Under the pieces are notes generated by a model that was not told the DNA's origin, searched no databases, and saw only the letters and a list, made by a program, of their open reading frames with translations. A program made the translations under genes and the position numbers. Positions 27,403 to 37,025 of a stretch of 64,000 nt of DNA are shown piece after piece; position 1 is the first letter of the stretch; every line of letters starts with the position of its first letter. Source of the DNA: Kineococcus xinjiangensis (GTDB lineage: Bacteria; Actinomycetota; Actinomycetes; Actinomycetales; Kineococcaceae); NCBI RefSeq assembly GCF_002934625.1, contig NZ_PTJD01000017.1:34113-98112 (forward strand), given 5' to 3'.

Positions 27403-29091
27403 ATGCAGGACGATGAACGCAGGCGGGTCGCCGCGCTGCGCGAGTACCGCATCCTCGACGCCCCCGCCGACGCCGAGGTCGAGGCCGTCGTCCGGCTCGC
27501 CGCCGCGATCGCCGGGGTGCCCACCGCGACGCTGAACCTCCTGGACGACCGCCGGCAGCACCAGCACAGCACCGTGGGGTTCGAGGCCGCCGACTGCGCC
27601 CGCGAGGACTCCATGTGCCACGTGCGGTTCGCGGAGAAGAGCTTCGTGCACCTGCCCGACGCCACCCTGGAGCCCGAGTACGCCGACGGCCCCTTCGTCA
27701 GCGGGGAGCTGGGCAGCATCCGCTTCTACGCCGCCGCCCCGCTCATCACCCCCGCAGGCCACTCCCTGGGCACCCTCTGCGTCTTCGACGGCGCCCCCCG
27801 CTCCCTCGACGAGGAGCAGATCGCGCGGCTGGAGGACCTCGCCGGCATCGTCGTCGGCCTCTTCGAGCGCCGCCGCGAGGCCCGCCGCAGCGAGGCCCTG
27901 GCCGCCGAGTCGCAGGAGCAGCACCTCCTCTTCGAGCTCACCATGCGGGAGCTGGAGCTGCGGCAGGAGTTCACCGACGCCGTCCTCGACACCATCGACG
28001 TCGGCGTGGTCGCCTCCGACGCCCGCGGCCGGCTCACCATGTCCAACCGCGCCGCCCGCGACCTGCACGGCCTCGACGCCGACGACTCCGTCGAGCCGTC
28101 CGAGCACGCCGAGCGCTACTCGCTCTTCGACGCCGACGGCATCACCCTCCTCAAGCCGGAGCAGGTGCCCCTGCACCGCGCCCTGCACGAGGGCCGGGTC
28201 GACGCCGTGGAGATGGTCGTCGCGCCCCCGGGGCGGCGCCCCGCGACGGTGCTGGCGTCCGGGCGGGCCCTGCACCGCCACGACGGCAGCCTCCTCGGCG
28301 CCGTCGCCGTGCTCAGCGACGTGACCGCCGCCCGCGCCCACCAGGCGGCGATCGAGGCGACCTCCGCGCAGCTCACCCGGCGCACCGCCGAGCTGGAGCG
28401 CTCCAACCGGGACCTGGAGCAGTTCGCGGCCATCACCAGCCACGACCTGGCCTCCCCGCTCACGGTCGTCGGCGGCTACGTGGAGATGGTCCGCGACATC
28501 TACGCCGGCTCCCTCGACGAGCAGGCCCTCGACTGGCTCACCACCGCCCACAACGGCGTGCACCGCATGAAGGGCCTCATCGGGGCGCTGCTGACCTACG
28601 CGCGCGCCGGCGGAGCCGTCTGCGAGCGGGAGGTCACCGACTCCCGCGAGGTCTTCGACCAGGCCGTCGTCGACCTGCGCACCTCCGTCAAGGATGCGGC
28701 CGCGCGGGTCACCGCACCCGCCGCGCTGCCCGTGCTCTTCTGCGACCCGACGCTGCTGCGCCAGCTCCTGCAGAACCTCATCGGCAACTCGATCAAGTAC
28801 CGGCACCCGGAGCGCCCCTGCCGGGTCGTCGTCACGGCCGCCGCCACCGACGACGGCTGGGAGTTCGCCGTGGCCGACAACGGCCGCGGCATCCCCGCCG
28901 AGCGCCGCGAGGACGTCTTCGGGATGTTCTCGATGGTGCGGCCCGGCGAGCGCACCGGGCACGGCATCGGCCTGGCCACCTGCCAGCGCATCGTGGAGCG
29001 CCACGGCGGTCGCATCTGGGTGGACCCCGCCCCGGCGACGGGCACGGTGGTGCGCTTCACCCTCCCCCAGCGCACCCAGCCGAGGGACTGA
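27403..29091 (+). CDS. GAF-PAS sensor histidine kinase, soluble
   Basis: 562 residues, no membrane segment. GAF about 20-165 with the start EYRILDAPADAEVEA typical of this class, coiled linker, PAS about 185-305, HisKA with phosphoacceptor His347 (ITSHDLASPL) and an ATPase with NLIGNSIKY, DNGRGIP and GHGIGLA. A light- or redox-sensing role would need a chromophore, and no clear ligand residue is visible. ATG 27403 has GGAGGAGGG close by. No partner regulator is adjacent (orphan kinase). Confidence 0.93.
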   Translation: MQDDERRRVAALREYRILDAPADAEVEAVVRLAAAIAGVPTATLNLLDDRRQHQHSTVGFEAADCAREDSMCHVRFAEKSFVHLPDATLEPEYADGPFVSGELGSIRFYAAAPLITPAGHSLGTLCVFDGAPRSLDEEQIARLEDLAGIVVGLFERRREARRSEALAAESQEQHLLFELTMRELELRQEFTDAVLDTIDVGVVASDARGRLTMSNRAARDLHGLDADDSVEPSEHAERYSLFDADGITLLKPEQVPLHRALHEGRVDAVEMVVAPPGRRPATVLASGRALHRHDGSLLGAVAVLSDVTAARAHQAAIEATSAQLTRRTAELERSNRDLEQFAAITSHDLASPLTVVGGYVEMVRDIYAGSLDEQALDWLTTAHNGVHRMKGLIGALLTYARAGGAVCEREVTDSREVFDQAVVDLRTSVKDAAARVTAPAALPVLFCDPTLLRQLLQNLIGNSIKYRHPERPCRVVVTAAATDDGWEFAVADNGRGIPAERREDVFGMFSMVRPGERTGHGIGLATCQRIVERHGGRIWVDPAPATGTVVRFTLPQRTQPRD

Positions 29092-29150
29092 GGGCGCCCG
29101 CGGCACCGCCGGAGACGAGTCGGCGCGCGGGAGTCGGTACCGTGCAGGGC

Positions 29151-29621
29151 ATGGACGATCGTGCTGCCGTCGCCGCCGCCCCGACCACCCACGGCCCCAG
29201 CCCGCTGCGCACCGCGGCCCGGCTGGTGGGCGCCGTCTTCCTGATCGTCGGGGTGCTCGGCTTCGTCCCGGGGATCACCGTGGGCCACGAGCACCTGCGC
29301 TTCGCCGGGGTCGAGTCGGAGGCGTTCCTCCTCGGGCTCTTCCAGGTCTCGGTGCTGCACAACAGCCTGCACCTGCTCTACGGGATCGCCGGCTTCATCT
29401 TCGCGTCGACGGCCAGCGCGGCGCACAAGTACCTGATCCTCGGCGGCATGGGCTACCTGATCCTCGCGATCATCGGCATGTCGTGGAACTTCAACAGGGA
29501 CCCCAACTTCATCCCGGTCAACGGCTGGGACGACGCGCTGCACACCGTCCTCGGCATCGGGATGATCGGCCTCGGCTACCTCGCCTACCGCAAGCACCGC
29601 TCGGTGTACGGCCCCTTCTGA
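29151..29621 (+). CDS. DUF4383 membrane protein (copy 2)
   Basis: 156 residues, four helices, conserved LHNSLHLLYG and NGWDDALHTVLG matching the copy at 8905. TACCGT seven bases before ATG suggests a leaderless transcript. Function unknown. Confidence 0.9.
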   Translation: MDDRAAVAAAPTTHGPSPLRTAARLVGAVFLIVGVLGFVPGITVGHEHLRFAGVESEAFLLGLFQVSVLHNSLHLLYGIAGFIFASTASAAHKYLILGGMGYLILAIIGMSWNFNRDPNFIPVNGWDDALHTVLGIGMIGLGYLAYRKHRSVYGPF

Positions 29622-29639
29622 TCCCCTCCCTCACGTCCG

Positions 29640-29673
29640 ACGGGGGCGGTGCCGCGACCGGCACCGCCCCCGT
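29640..29673. terminator. Bidirectional terminator
   Basis: 15-bp perfect stem (29640-29654 with 29659-29673), 4-base loop, between the convergent DUF4383 gene and MFS gene. Confidence 0.75.
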
Positions 29674-29717
29674 CTGCGTCCCGGCCCCTCCCGCGCGGGC
29701 CGGCCGGCCGGCCGGGA

Positions 29718-31106
29718 TCAGCGGACCGCCCCGCCGGTGCCCACCTCGCCGGGGACCTCAGCGGGGACCGCAGTCCCCGGCAGGGCCGCACCGCGCATCT
29801 CCGGCAGCAGGACGGTGGCGAGGGCCCCGAGCGCGAAGGCCGCCCCCAGCACCGCGAAGACGAGCAGCGTGCCCCCGAGGGCCAGCAGCGGCGGCACCGA
29901 CAGCGGCGCGAGGATCGACGCGATCCGCCCGAAGCCCGCGGCGGCACCGGCACCCGAGGCCCGCACGTGCGTCGGGTACACCTCCGGCGTCGCGGCGTAC
30001 AGCGCCCCCCAGGCGCCCAGGTTCGCGAAGGACAGCAGCATGCCGGTCGCCACGATGCCCGTGGCGGTCTCCGCGGAGCCGAAGAGGACCGCCGCCACCG
30101 CCGAGCCCAGCAGGAACGTGGCCAGCGTGGGCCGCCGGCCCCAGCGCTCCACGAGGACCGCCGCGACGGCGTAGCCGGGCAGCTGCGCCAGCGTGATGAG
30201 GAGGGTGTACTCGAAGGACTTCACCAGGTCGAAGCCCTGCGCCACCAGCAGCGTCGGGATCCAGATGAACGCACCGTAGTAGGCGAAGTTGATGCAGAAC
30301 CAGACCGCCCACAGTCCGGCCGTGCGGCGGCGCATCGCCGGGGCGAAGATCCCCGACCGCCCCGGCGCGGCGGGGCTGGTGGCGGGGCTGGTGGTGGCCG
30401 GCTGGACGGGGACGTCCTCGGGGCGGAAGCCCACGGAGTCCTCGAAGGCGCGCACCGTCGCCTCGGCCTCCTCCAGCCGTCCCTTCGCCTGCAGGAACCG
30501 CACCGACTCCGGCAGTCCGCGGCGCACCACGACGGCGTAGACGGCGGGAACCGCACCCAGGGCGAACGCCCACCGCCACCCGTCGGGACCGGAGGCCACG
30601 ACGAAGTAGCCGATCAGCGCCGCGAGCATCCAGCCCACCGCCCAGAACGCCTCCAGGATCACGACGACCCGGCCGCGGATCCGGGCGGGGGCGAACTCGC
30701 TCACCAGCGTCGAGGCCACCGGCAGCTCCGCCCCCAGGCCCAGGCCGATGACGAAGCGGAACACCAGCAGGGCCGTCACGGACCACGACAGCGCCGCCGC
30801 CCCGGTCGCCAGCCCGTACACCAGCAGCGTCAGCGCGAACACCTGACGGCGGCCCAGCCGGTCGGCGAGCAGCCCGCCGAGGCTCGCGCCGATCGCCATG
30901 CCGACGAAGCCGATCGACCCGATCCAGCCCAGCTGCCCCGCCGAGAGCTGCCACTGCGTCGCCAGCGCCGCCATCACGAAGGAGATGAGGCCGACGTCCA
31001 TGGCGTCCAGCGCCCAGCCCACACCCGAGCCCAGCAGGAGCCGGCGGTGGCGGGACGTGAAGGGCAGGCGGTCGAGGCGCTCGTCGAGCGTGGGGGCGGC
31101 TGGCAC
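29718..31106 (-). CDS. MFS transporter, sugar/aromatic-acid porter type
   Basis: 462 residues, 12 predicted helices in two bundles with a central loop around residues 220-250. ADRLGRRQVF and ERWGRRPT match the MFS signature between helices 2-3 and 8-9, and LPESVRFL is typical of the sugar porter / aromatic acid:H+ symporter group. Likely imports a small organic acid or sugar by proton symport; the substrate is not known. GTG start at 31106. The SDR gene upstream on the same strand ends 73 bases away and could be in the same unit. Confidence 0.88.
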   Translation of the reverse strand: MPAAPTLDERLDRLPFTSRHRRLLLGSGVGWALDAMDVGLISFVMAALATQWQLSAGQLGWIGSIGFVGMAIGASLGGLLADRLGRRQVFALTLLVYGLATGAAALSWSVTALLVFRFVIGLGLGAELPVASTLVSEFAPARIRGRVVVILEAFWAVGWMLAALIGYFVVASGPDGWRWAFALGAVPAVYAVVVRRGLPESVRFLQAKGRLEEAEATVRAFEDSVGFRPEDVPVQPATTSPATSPAAPGRSGIFAPAMRRRTAGLWAVWFCINFAYYGAFIWIPTLLVAQGFDLVKSFEYTLLITLAQLPGYAVAAVLVERWGRRPTLATFLLGSAVAAVLFGSAETATGIVATGMLLSFANLGAWGALYAATPEVYPTHVRASGAGAAAGFGRIASILAPLSVPPLLALGGTLLVFAVLGAAFALGALATVLLPEMRGAALPGTAVPAEVPGEVGTGGAVR

Positions 31107-31179
31107 GGGTGAGACCGTAACCGCCGCCCCGGCATCCGCCAGTCCGCGCGGATCCGCCGGTCCGGGCGGACCGCCTGGC

Positions 31180-31971
31180 TCAGATGGTGGCGACGGAGCC
31201 CGCGTCCACCCGGTAGTTGCTGCCGTTGACGAAGGCGGCCCGCTCCGAGCAGAGGAACGCCACGACCGCCGCGACCTCCTCCGCCCGTCCCCGGCGGCCC
31301 ACCTCGATGCCGGGGCGCTCCTGCTCGAGGAACCCCGCGACGGCCTCGTCGAAACCGACTCCCTGCTCCTCGGCGCGCTTGCGCATCATCACGTCCGTCA
31401 TCGGGGTGGCGATGAAGGCGGGCGAGACGGCGTTCACGAGCACGCCCTCGGCGGCGTAGGTCTTCGACAGCCCCTTCGCCAGGCTCAGCAGCGCCGCCTT
31501 CGCCGCGCAGTAGGGCAGCTCGTCGGGGTAGGGCTGCACGGCGTCCTCCGAGGCCATCAGCACGATGCGCCCCCAGCCGGAGCGGCGCATGCCGCCGACG
31601 AAGGCCCGCACCACCCGCACGGCGCTGAGGAAGTCGGTGTCCAGGGTGCTGCGCCAGCCCTCCTCGTCGATCTCGTGGAAGGCACCGGTCGCGCCGGTGG
31701 TGCCGGCGCTGTGGACGAGGATGTCCGGCTCGCCGAGGCGGGAGGTGACCTCCGCGTGCAGCCGCTCCACGTCAGCGGGCACCGTGAGGTCGGCGGCGAC
31801 GGTGACGACCTCACCGGGCAGGCCGGACGCGGCCGCCTCCAGGGCGCCGGCGTCGACGTCGGTGAGGGCGACGCGCACGCCCTCCTGGGCCAGGAGGTGG
31901 GCGCTGGCCAGCCCGATGCCGGAGTCCGCGCCCGTGACCAGCGCCGTGCGCCCAGCGATGCCGAGGTCCAC
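31180..31971 (-). CDS. Short-chain dehydrogenase/reductase
   Basis: 263 residues. TGADSGIGLA nucleotide loop, NxxG-equivalent HSAGTTG, catalytic Ser in MASEDAV and YCAAK tyrosine/lysine. Oxidises or reduces a hydroxyl or keto substrate using NAD(P). GTG 31971 has AGGAGGAGGA seven bases upstream. Sits upstream of an MFS carrier on the same strand, so the enzyme may act on the imported compound (inference). Confidence 0.87.
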   Translation of the reverse strand: MDLGIAGRTALVTGADSGIGLASAHLLAQEGVRVALTDVDAGALEAAASGLPGEVVTVAADLTVPADVERLHAEVTSRLGEPDILVHSAGTTGATGAFHEIDEEGWRSTLDTDFLSAVRVVRAFVGGMRRSGWGRIVLMASEDAVQPYPDELPYCAAKAALLSLAKGLSKTYAAEGVLVNAVSPAFIATPMTDVMMRKRAEEQGVGFDEAVAGFLEQERPGIEVGRRGRAEEVAAVVAFLCSERAAFVNGSNYRVDAGSVATI

Positions 31972-32062
31972 CTGTCGTCCTCCTCCTGCCGTCGGGCCGG
32001 CGCGGGGGCCCGCACCGGCGCCGGCCACGCTAGGCCCGCCGGCCCCCGCCCGCAGCCCGCCG

Positions 32063-32824
32063 TCAGCGGCGGGTGCGGCGCCACACGGCCCGCGGGGTGA
32101 CGTGCATGGCGGCGGCCACCAGCCGCAGCACGCCCGGCACCCACACCACGTCGCGCCCGCGCCGCAGGCCCTCCAGGACGGCGTCGGCCACCACGCCGGG
32201 GGTGGTGGCGAAGGGGGCGGGGCTCATGCCCTCGGTCATGCGGCCGACGACGAACCCGGGCCGCACGAGCAGCAGGTGCACGCCGCTGCCCGCCAGGGCG
32301 TCCGCCAGGCCGCTGGCGAAGCCGTCCAGACCGGCCTTCGCGGAGCCGTAGACGTAGTTCGCCCGCCGCACCCGGGCACCGGCGATGGAGGAGAACACGA
32401 CGATCCGTCCGCTCCCCTGCGCCCGCAGCAGCCGCGCCAGGTGGGTGAGGACGCTGACGTGGGCGACGTAGTCGGTGTGGACCACCGCGACGGCGTGGGC
32501 GGCGTCGGACTCGGCGCGCTGCTGGTCGCCGAGGATGCCGAAGGAGACGACGACCGTGCCGAGCGGGCCGTGCTCGGCGAACACCGAGTCCAGGAACCGC
32601 TCGTGCCGGGCGAGGTCGTCGGCGTCGAACTCCAGCGCCACGACGCGCTCGGCGCCGGCGGCGCGCAGCTCCGCCTCCTGCCGGCCGAGGTCGGCGCCGG
32701 GGCGGGCGGCGAGCAGCACGGTGCGGGCGCCGGCGCGAACCAGCCGCAGGGCCACCTCGTGGCCGATCTCGCTGCGGCCGCCGAGGACGAGGACGGGGCG
32801 GGGGTCTGCGCTCACGCGGGTCAT
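32063..32824 (-). CDS. DprE2-like SDR oxidoreductase
   Basis: 253 residues. Nucleotide loop GGRSEIGHEVA and the stretch SSIAGARVRRANYVYGSAKAGLDGF closely match decaprenylphospho-ribose 2-epimerase subunit DprE2, which reduces the keto intermediate to decaprenylphospho-arabinose for cell-wall arabinan. No DprE1 partner is nearby, so the role is uncertain. ATG 32824; an in-frame GTG lies nine bases on. Ends 91 bases before the SDR at 31971. Confidence 0.75.
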   Translation of the reverse strand: MTRVSADPRPVLVLGGRSEIGHEVALRLVRAGARTVLLAARPGADLGRQEAELRAAGAERVVALEFDADDLARHERFLDSVFAEHGPLGTVVVSFGILGDQQRAESDAAHAVAVVHTDYVAHVSVLTHLARLLRAQGSGRIVVFSSIAGARVRRANYVYGSAKAGLDGFASGLADALAGSGVHLLLVRPGFVVGRMTEGMSPAPFATTPGVVADAVLEGLRRGRDVVWVPGVLRLVAAAMHVTPRAVWRRTRR

Positions 32825-32831
32825 CCTGCCG

Positions 32832-33749
32832 TCAGGGCACCGGCACACCTCGCCGGGCACGGAGCAGGCGCACCGCCGCCGCACCAGCGGAGATCAGCAG
32901 GGCCAGGTGGACGGGGCCCGAGGGGATGAGCACCCCCGGCCACCAGAGGGGGGAGAGCGGGTTCTCCGCCGGCGGAACCCCGGAGGCGCCGGTGAGGTAG
33001 TGGGCGGCCAGCACGGCGTGCACCACCGCCGCCGCACAGGCGAACCGCCGCAGCGCCCGCGAGCCGCCCAGCCCAGCGGCCCCCACAGCCGCCGCGAGCA
33101 TCACGGCGACCCCTACGACGAGGCCCGCGCCGCCGACGAGGTGGTCATCGCGGTCCGCGGTGTCACCGAAGAAGTGGATGTTGACGAGGGCCCAGGCATG
33201 GACCACGGGGCCGAGCGCGGCCACCACGGTCACGATCCACCACGGCACTGCGACGGCGCGGGGCAGCGAGAACGCTCGGCCCTCCTCCGGCACCTGCCGG
33301 CCGACGGCGGCCCGGGTCCGTCGGCGCAGCAGCACCGCCACACCGGTCAGGGCGCTCCACGCGAGCGCCGCGACGGCGAGGGATTCCGGCAGGTCGCCCC
33401 AGTCCAGGAAGTCGCCGTCCTCCACGGGAGTGCGCGCCCCCTGCCGGACGGCGGCCGCCGCGGCACCCACCAGCGCCGCGACACCGACCAGCGCCGCCCG
33501 ACGCGGCGCGCGCCAGCCGGATCCACCGTCGAAGAGCACCGCGGCGCACCCGAGGACGACGGCCGAGTGCAGGAGGCGCTCCACCGTCCCGATCCAGAGG
33601 GAGCGGGTGTCGGGGAGTCCGACCTCGGCCCACAGCAGTGCGTGCGAGGCGGCGATCGAGACGAGCAGCGCTGCCACGACGATCCAGCCCAGGCACGTCC
33701 AGCCGGCAGCCGGCACCCGCCCGCGGCCGGACAGCCCTCGCTCGCTCAC
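32832..33749 (-). CDS. Multi-pass membrane protein, function unknown
   Basis: 305 residues with about eight hydrophobic helices and a conserved-looking aromatic loop (ENPLSPLWWPGVLIP) near the end. GTG 33749 is chosen; an upstream in-frame start would add a Pro/Gly tail. Ends 7 bases before the DprE2-like gene start and is likely co-transcribed with it. No family recognised. Confidence 0.65.
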   Translation of the reverse strand: MSERGLSGRGRVPAAGWTCLGWIVVAALLVSIAASHALLWAEVGLPDTRSLWIGTVERLLHSAVVLGCAAVLFDGGSGWRAPRRAALVGVAALVGAAAAAVRQGARTPVEDGDFLDWGDLPESLAVAALAWSALTGVAVLLRRRTRAAVGRQVPEEGRAFSLPRAVAVPWWIVTVVAALGPVVHAWALVNIHFFGDTADRDDHLVGGAGLVVGVAVMLAAAVGAAGLGGSRALRRFACAAAVVHAVLAAHYLTGASGVPPAENPLSPLWWPGVLIPSGPVHLALLISAGAAAVRLLRARRGVPVP

Positions 33750-33822
33750 CTCCCCAGGGTGGACGCCGCGCACGGGGCGCGACGGTGACAGGGGTCCGGC
33801 CCACCCTCCCGGCGCAACGCGG

Positions 33823-33866
33823 TTCGCCCCGGTGGGCGCGGCAGGTGCCGCGCCCACCGGGGCGAA
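33823..33866 (-). terminator. Terminator of the lysine catabolic operon
   Basis: Perfect 21-bp stem (33823-33843 with 33846-33866) with a 2-base loop, 48 bases beyond the aldehyde dehydrogenase stop. One of the strongest hairpins in the window. Confidence 0.8.
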
Positions 33867-33913
33867 GGGCCGGGGCGACGGTCACGCCCGGCCGGTTCCC
33901 TGCTGCGACAGGC

Positions 33914-35488
33914 TCAGAGGAAGTTGACGTCCTGCGCGAGGAGGAGCTCCCCGGAGTAGTTGACGGTGTTCGTGGCCCGGCGCATGTACGCCTGCCACGA
34001 GTCGGAGCCGGACTCGCGGCCGCCGCCGGTCTCCTTCTCGCCGCCGAAGGCGCCACCGATCTCCGCGCCGGAGGTGCCGATGTTGACGTTGACGATGCCG
34101 CAGTCGGAGCCGTCGGCGGCGATGAAGCGCTCCGCCTCGCGCTGGTCGGCGGTGAAGATACCCGACGAGAGTCCCTGCGGGACACCGTTGTGCAGCTCGA
34201 TCGCCTCGTCGAGGGTGTCGTAGGTGAGGACGTAGAGGATCGGCGCGAAGGTCTCCTCCCGCACCACGTCGGTCTGCGCGGGCATCCGCACGATGGCGGG
34301 CTCCACGTAGTAGCCGTCCTCGGCGCCCTCGACGTCGCGGCGGCCACCGCCGACGAGGACCTCACCGCCGGCCTCGCGGGCGCGCTCCAGCGCCTCGGTG
34401 AAGCGCTGGTGGGAGCCGGCGTCGACGAGCGGACCGACGAGCGTGCCCTGCTCCAGGGGGCTGCCGATGGGCAGGCGGCCGTAGGCGGCGACGAGGCGCT
34501 CCAGCAGGGGCTCCACCACCGAGGAGTGCACGATCAGGCGGCGCAGCGTGGTGCAGCGCTGCCCGGCGGTCCCCGCGGCGGAGAACACGATCGCGCGGGT
34601 CGCCAGCTCCAGGTCGGCGGAGGCGGTGACGACGGCGGCGTTGTTGCCGCCCAGCTCCAGCAGGCTGCGGCCGAAGCGGGCCGCCACCCGGGGGCCGACC
34701 TCGCGGCCCATGCGGGTGGAGCCGGTGGCGCTGACGAGCGGGACCCGCGGGGAGTCCACCAGCGCCTCGCCGACCTCGCGCCCGCCCAGCAGCAGACCGT
34801 GCAGACCCGCGGGCGCGCCGGTCTCGGCGATCGCGCGGTCCAGCAGGGCGGAGCAGGCCAGCGCGGTCAGCGGGGTCTTCTCCGACGGCTTCCACACCAC
34901 GGAGTCGCCGCAGACGAGGGCGATCGCGGAGTTCCACGACCACACCGCCACGGGGAAGTTGAAGGCGGAGATGACGCCGACGACGCCGAGCGGGTGCCAG
35001 GTCTCCATGAGGCGGTGGCCCGGGCGCTCCGACGGCATCGTCTTGCCGTAGAGCTGGCGGGAGATGCCGACGGCGTAGTCGCAGACGTCGATCATCTCCT
35101 GGACCTCGCCGAGGGCCTCGGAGCGGATCTTGCCCGCCTCGAGGGTGACGAGGTCGGCGAGGACCTCCTTGTGCTCGCTGAGGAGCTGGCCCAGGCGCTT
35201 GACGAGGCCGCCGCGCACCGGGGCGGGCGTCGTGCGCCAGGTGGTGAACGCCTCGTGCGCGGCGTCGACGACGCCCTCGACGTCGTCCGCGCCCACGGCG
35301 GGCACGCGCAGCAGCTCGGCCCCGGTGAGGCAGGTGACGGCGCTCAGGCTCGCGGCGCCGTCGGCGACCCGCAGGGCCTCCTCGGCGACGCCGCAGGCCC
35401 GCAGCGCGCGCAGCGCGGTCTCGCGCAGCGCCTCCTGGCCGGGCACGGGCGCCGCCGCGGTGGTCGGGCGATCGCTCGTGGTGGTCAT
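33914..35488 (-). CDS. amaB: Aminoadipate-6-semialdehyde dehydrogenase (ALDH7-type)
   Basis: 524 residues. Oxidises 2-aminoadipate 6-semialdehyde (in equilibrium with piperideine-6-carboxylate) to 2-aminoadipate with NAD. ALDH hallmarks: FNFPVAVWSWN and KPSEKTPLT (cofactor), LELGGNNA (catalytic Glu), GQRCTTLRR (catalytic Cys), EIGGAFGGEKETGGGRESGSD near the end, typical of ALDH7A1/AmaB/Pcd. ATG 35488 overlaps the DUF1338 stop (ATGA). Third gene of the lysine operon. Confidence 0.93.
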   Translation of the reverse strand: MTTTSDRPTTAAAPVPGQEALRETALRALRACGVAEEALRVADGAASLSAVTCLTGAELLRVPAVGADDVEGVVDAAHEAFTTWRTTPAPVRGGLVKRLGQLLSEHKEVLADLVTLEAGKIRSEALGEVQEMIDVCDYAVGISRQLYGKTMPSERPGHRLMETWHPLGVVGVISAFNFPVAVWSWNSAIALVCGDSVVWKPSEKTPLTALACSALLDRAIAETGAPAGLHGLLLGGREVGEALVDSPRVPLVSATGSTRMGREVGPRVAARFGRSLLELGGNNAAVVTASADLELATRAIVFSAAGTAGQRCTTLRRLIVHSSVVEPLLERLVAAYGRLPIGSPLEQGTLVGPLVDAGSHQRFTEALERAREAGGEVLVGGGRRDVEGAEDGYYVEPAIVRMPAQTDVVREETFAPILYVLTYDTLDEAIELHNGVPQGLSSGIFTADQREAERFIAADGSDCGIVNVNIGTSGAEIGGAFGGEKETGGGRESGSDSWQAYMRRATNTVNYSGELLLAQDVNFL

Positions 35489-36963
35489 GCGTCCTCCAGC
35501 TGACGGTGCGGTCGGGTGTCCAGGTCGGCGGGGGCCGGGGTCGAGGGGTCGAGCGCCACGGCGCCCAGGTGGGCGGCGTCCAGGCCGAAGTGGGCGGCCA
35601 CGGCTGCCAGGGAGCGCTCCCGCTGCTCTGCGCACAGGGCGATGGGGTCGGCCACCGGACGCGCGAGCACCCCGGAGATCCACGCCGCGTCGCGGTCGCT
35701 GCCGGTGAGGGTGGCGTCCTTGGAGCCCTCGTCGGTGAGGTTCGACTGGAAGATGCCCGCGGCGGAGCGCGGCAGGAAGTCCTCGTAGACGACCGGGTTG
35801 CGCTCGACCAGGCCGGCGTCGACCAGGGCGTGGACGTCCGCGCCGCCCAGGTCGCGCCCCGCGGCCCGCGCGCCCTCGACCACGGCGTAGGTGAAGGCCC
35901 CCAGCCCGCGACGGTCCAGGTCGGCCTCCGTGCGGGGCAGGCGCTCCGCCCAGACCTGCGCCGCCACGTCCACGCGGGTGCGCGAGGGTTCCTCCGCGAG
36001 CCGGCGGTCCACCTCGGCGACGGCGTCGTCGTAGACCGCGCGACCCGCGGCGGTGAGGGCGATGCCGCGTGCCTCGACCTCGCCGAAGCGCACGCGCAGC
36101 GCGCCGGTGGTGACGCTGCCGTCGGGCTCGCGGAACCGGCGCGGCTCCGACAGGGCGCGGAAGGACGTCTGCCGCAGCAGGACGTCCGGCCCGTCCCAGC
36201 GCGGCGGGCCCTGGATCTCGTCGATCATCTCGATGCCGCGCGCCTCCATCCGCCGGTAGAGCTCGTCGATGTCGAGCACCCGCGGGGTGAGGTGGTTGAT
36301 GTGCGTGGAGGAGACGCCGCCGATGTCGGCCGCCACCCCGGAGACCTTCGCCAGCTCCTCGTACCAGGCGCGGTCCACCGGCTCCGGGGACAGCTCGAAC
36401 GCGGCCGTCGCCAGCGCCAGGAACTCCTCGGCGTCCTCGGCGGAGAGGGCCCCGTCCGCCTCGGCGCGGGCGGCCAGTTCCAGCAGCCGCGGCGGGAAGA
36501 GCGTCCGCCGGGCCAGGAACTCCTCCAGCCGCGCCTGCAGGTCGGCGTCGAAGAAGCGCCGGTCGTCGGTGACGAGGACGGAGGTGAAGACCCGGAAGGG
36601 GTTGCGGGCCAGCTCCTCCGCATCGATCGGGCGGAACGCCGTGGAGACGACGGGGACGGAGCTGGAGGAGGCGTCGCGCAGGTCGTAGAAGCCGACGGGG
36701 TGCATCCCGAACCCGGCGAACACCTGCCCGACCTGGAACAGCTCCTCGGGGGTGCCCACCCGGATCGCGCCGTGGCGCTCGGCGGTGACGCGCTCGGGGC
36801 TGCCGAGTCGTTCCGCGGCGCTGCCCTCGCGGGCCAGGACGTCGGTGTTCACCCCCCGCGACACCTCGACGAGCGTGGTGTAGGCCGGGACCTCCCTGCC
36901 GTACATCGTGGACAGCGACCGCGCGAACGCGGCCCGGAGCTCCCACTGGGCGACGCTGCTCAC
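35485..36963 (-). CDS. hglS: 2-oxoadipate dioxygenase/decarboxylase (HglS, DUF1338)
   Basis: 492 residues. Fe(II) enzyme that converts 2-oxoadipate to D-2-hydroxyglutarate. Conserved stretches include FGMHPVGFYDLR, TSVLVTDDRRFFD, VSSTHINHLTPRVLDIDELYR (His ligands) and a C-terminal FLPRSAAGIFQSNL. Family length about 460-490 residues agrees. GTG 36963 has GGAGGAG upstream; 62 bases of purine-rich leader with GAC repeats separate it from the transaminase stop. Its place in the lysine operon is what HglS function predicts. Confidence 0.92.
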   Translation of the reverse strand: MSSVAQWELRAAFARSLSTMYGREVPAYTTLVEVSRGVNTDVLAREGSAAERLGSPERVTAERHGAIRVGTPEELFQVGQVFAGFGMHPVGFYDLRDASSSSVPVVSTAFRPIDAEELARNPFRVFTSVLVTDDRRFFDADLQARLEEFLARRTLFPPRLLELAARAEADGALSAEDAEEFLALATAAFELSPEPVDRAWYEELAKVSGVAADIGGVSSTHINHLTPRVLDIDELYRRMEARGIEMIDEIQGPPRWDGPDVLLRQTSFRALSEPRRFREPDGSVTTGALRVRFGEVEARGIALTAAGRAVYDDAVAEVDRRLAEEPSRTRVDVAAQVWAERLPRTEADLDRRGLGAFTYAVVEGARAAGRDLGGADVHALVDAGLVERNPVVYEDFLPRSAAGIFQSNLTDEGSKDATLTGSDRDAAWISGVLARPVADPIALCAEQRERSLAAVAAHFGLDAAHLGAVALDPSTPAPADLDTRPHRQLEDA

Positions 36964-37025
36964 CGTGATCTCCTCCTCGTCGTCTCTGTCGTCGTCTCGG
37001 TCGTCCCCGTCGTCGTCCGCGTCGC
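36964..37025 (-). repeat. GAC-rich spacer between lat and hglS
   Basis: On the minus strand the gap is a purine-rich series of GAC/GACGAC steps leading into the hglS ribosome site. Probably slippage-prone; it stays open in the hglS frame and would encode an Asp-rich extension if a start existed upstream. Confidence 0.5.

Noticed and set aside
33914..36946. Single long minus frame that would fuse a protein to the aldehyde dehydrogenase
   Set aside because: The upstream part is a different frame of the HglS gene with no conserved motif; the ATGA junction at 35485-35488 separates two normal genes.
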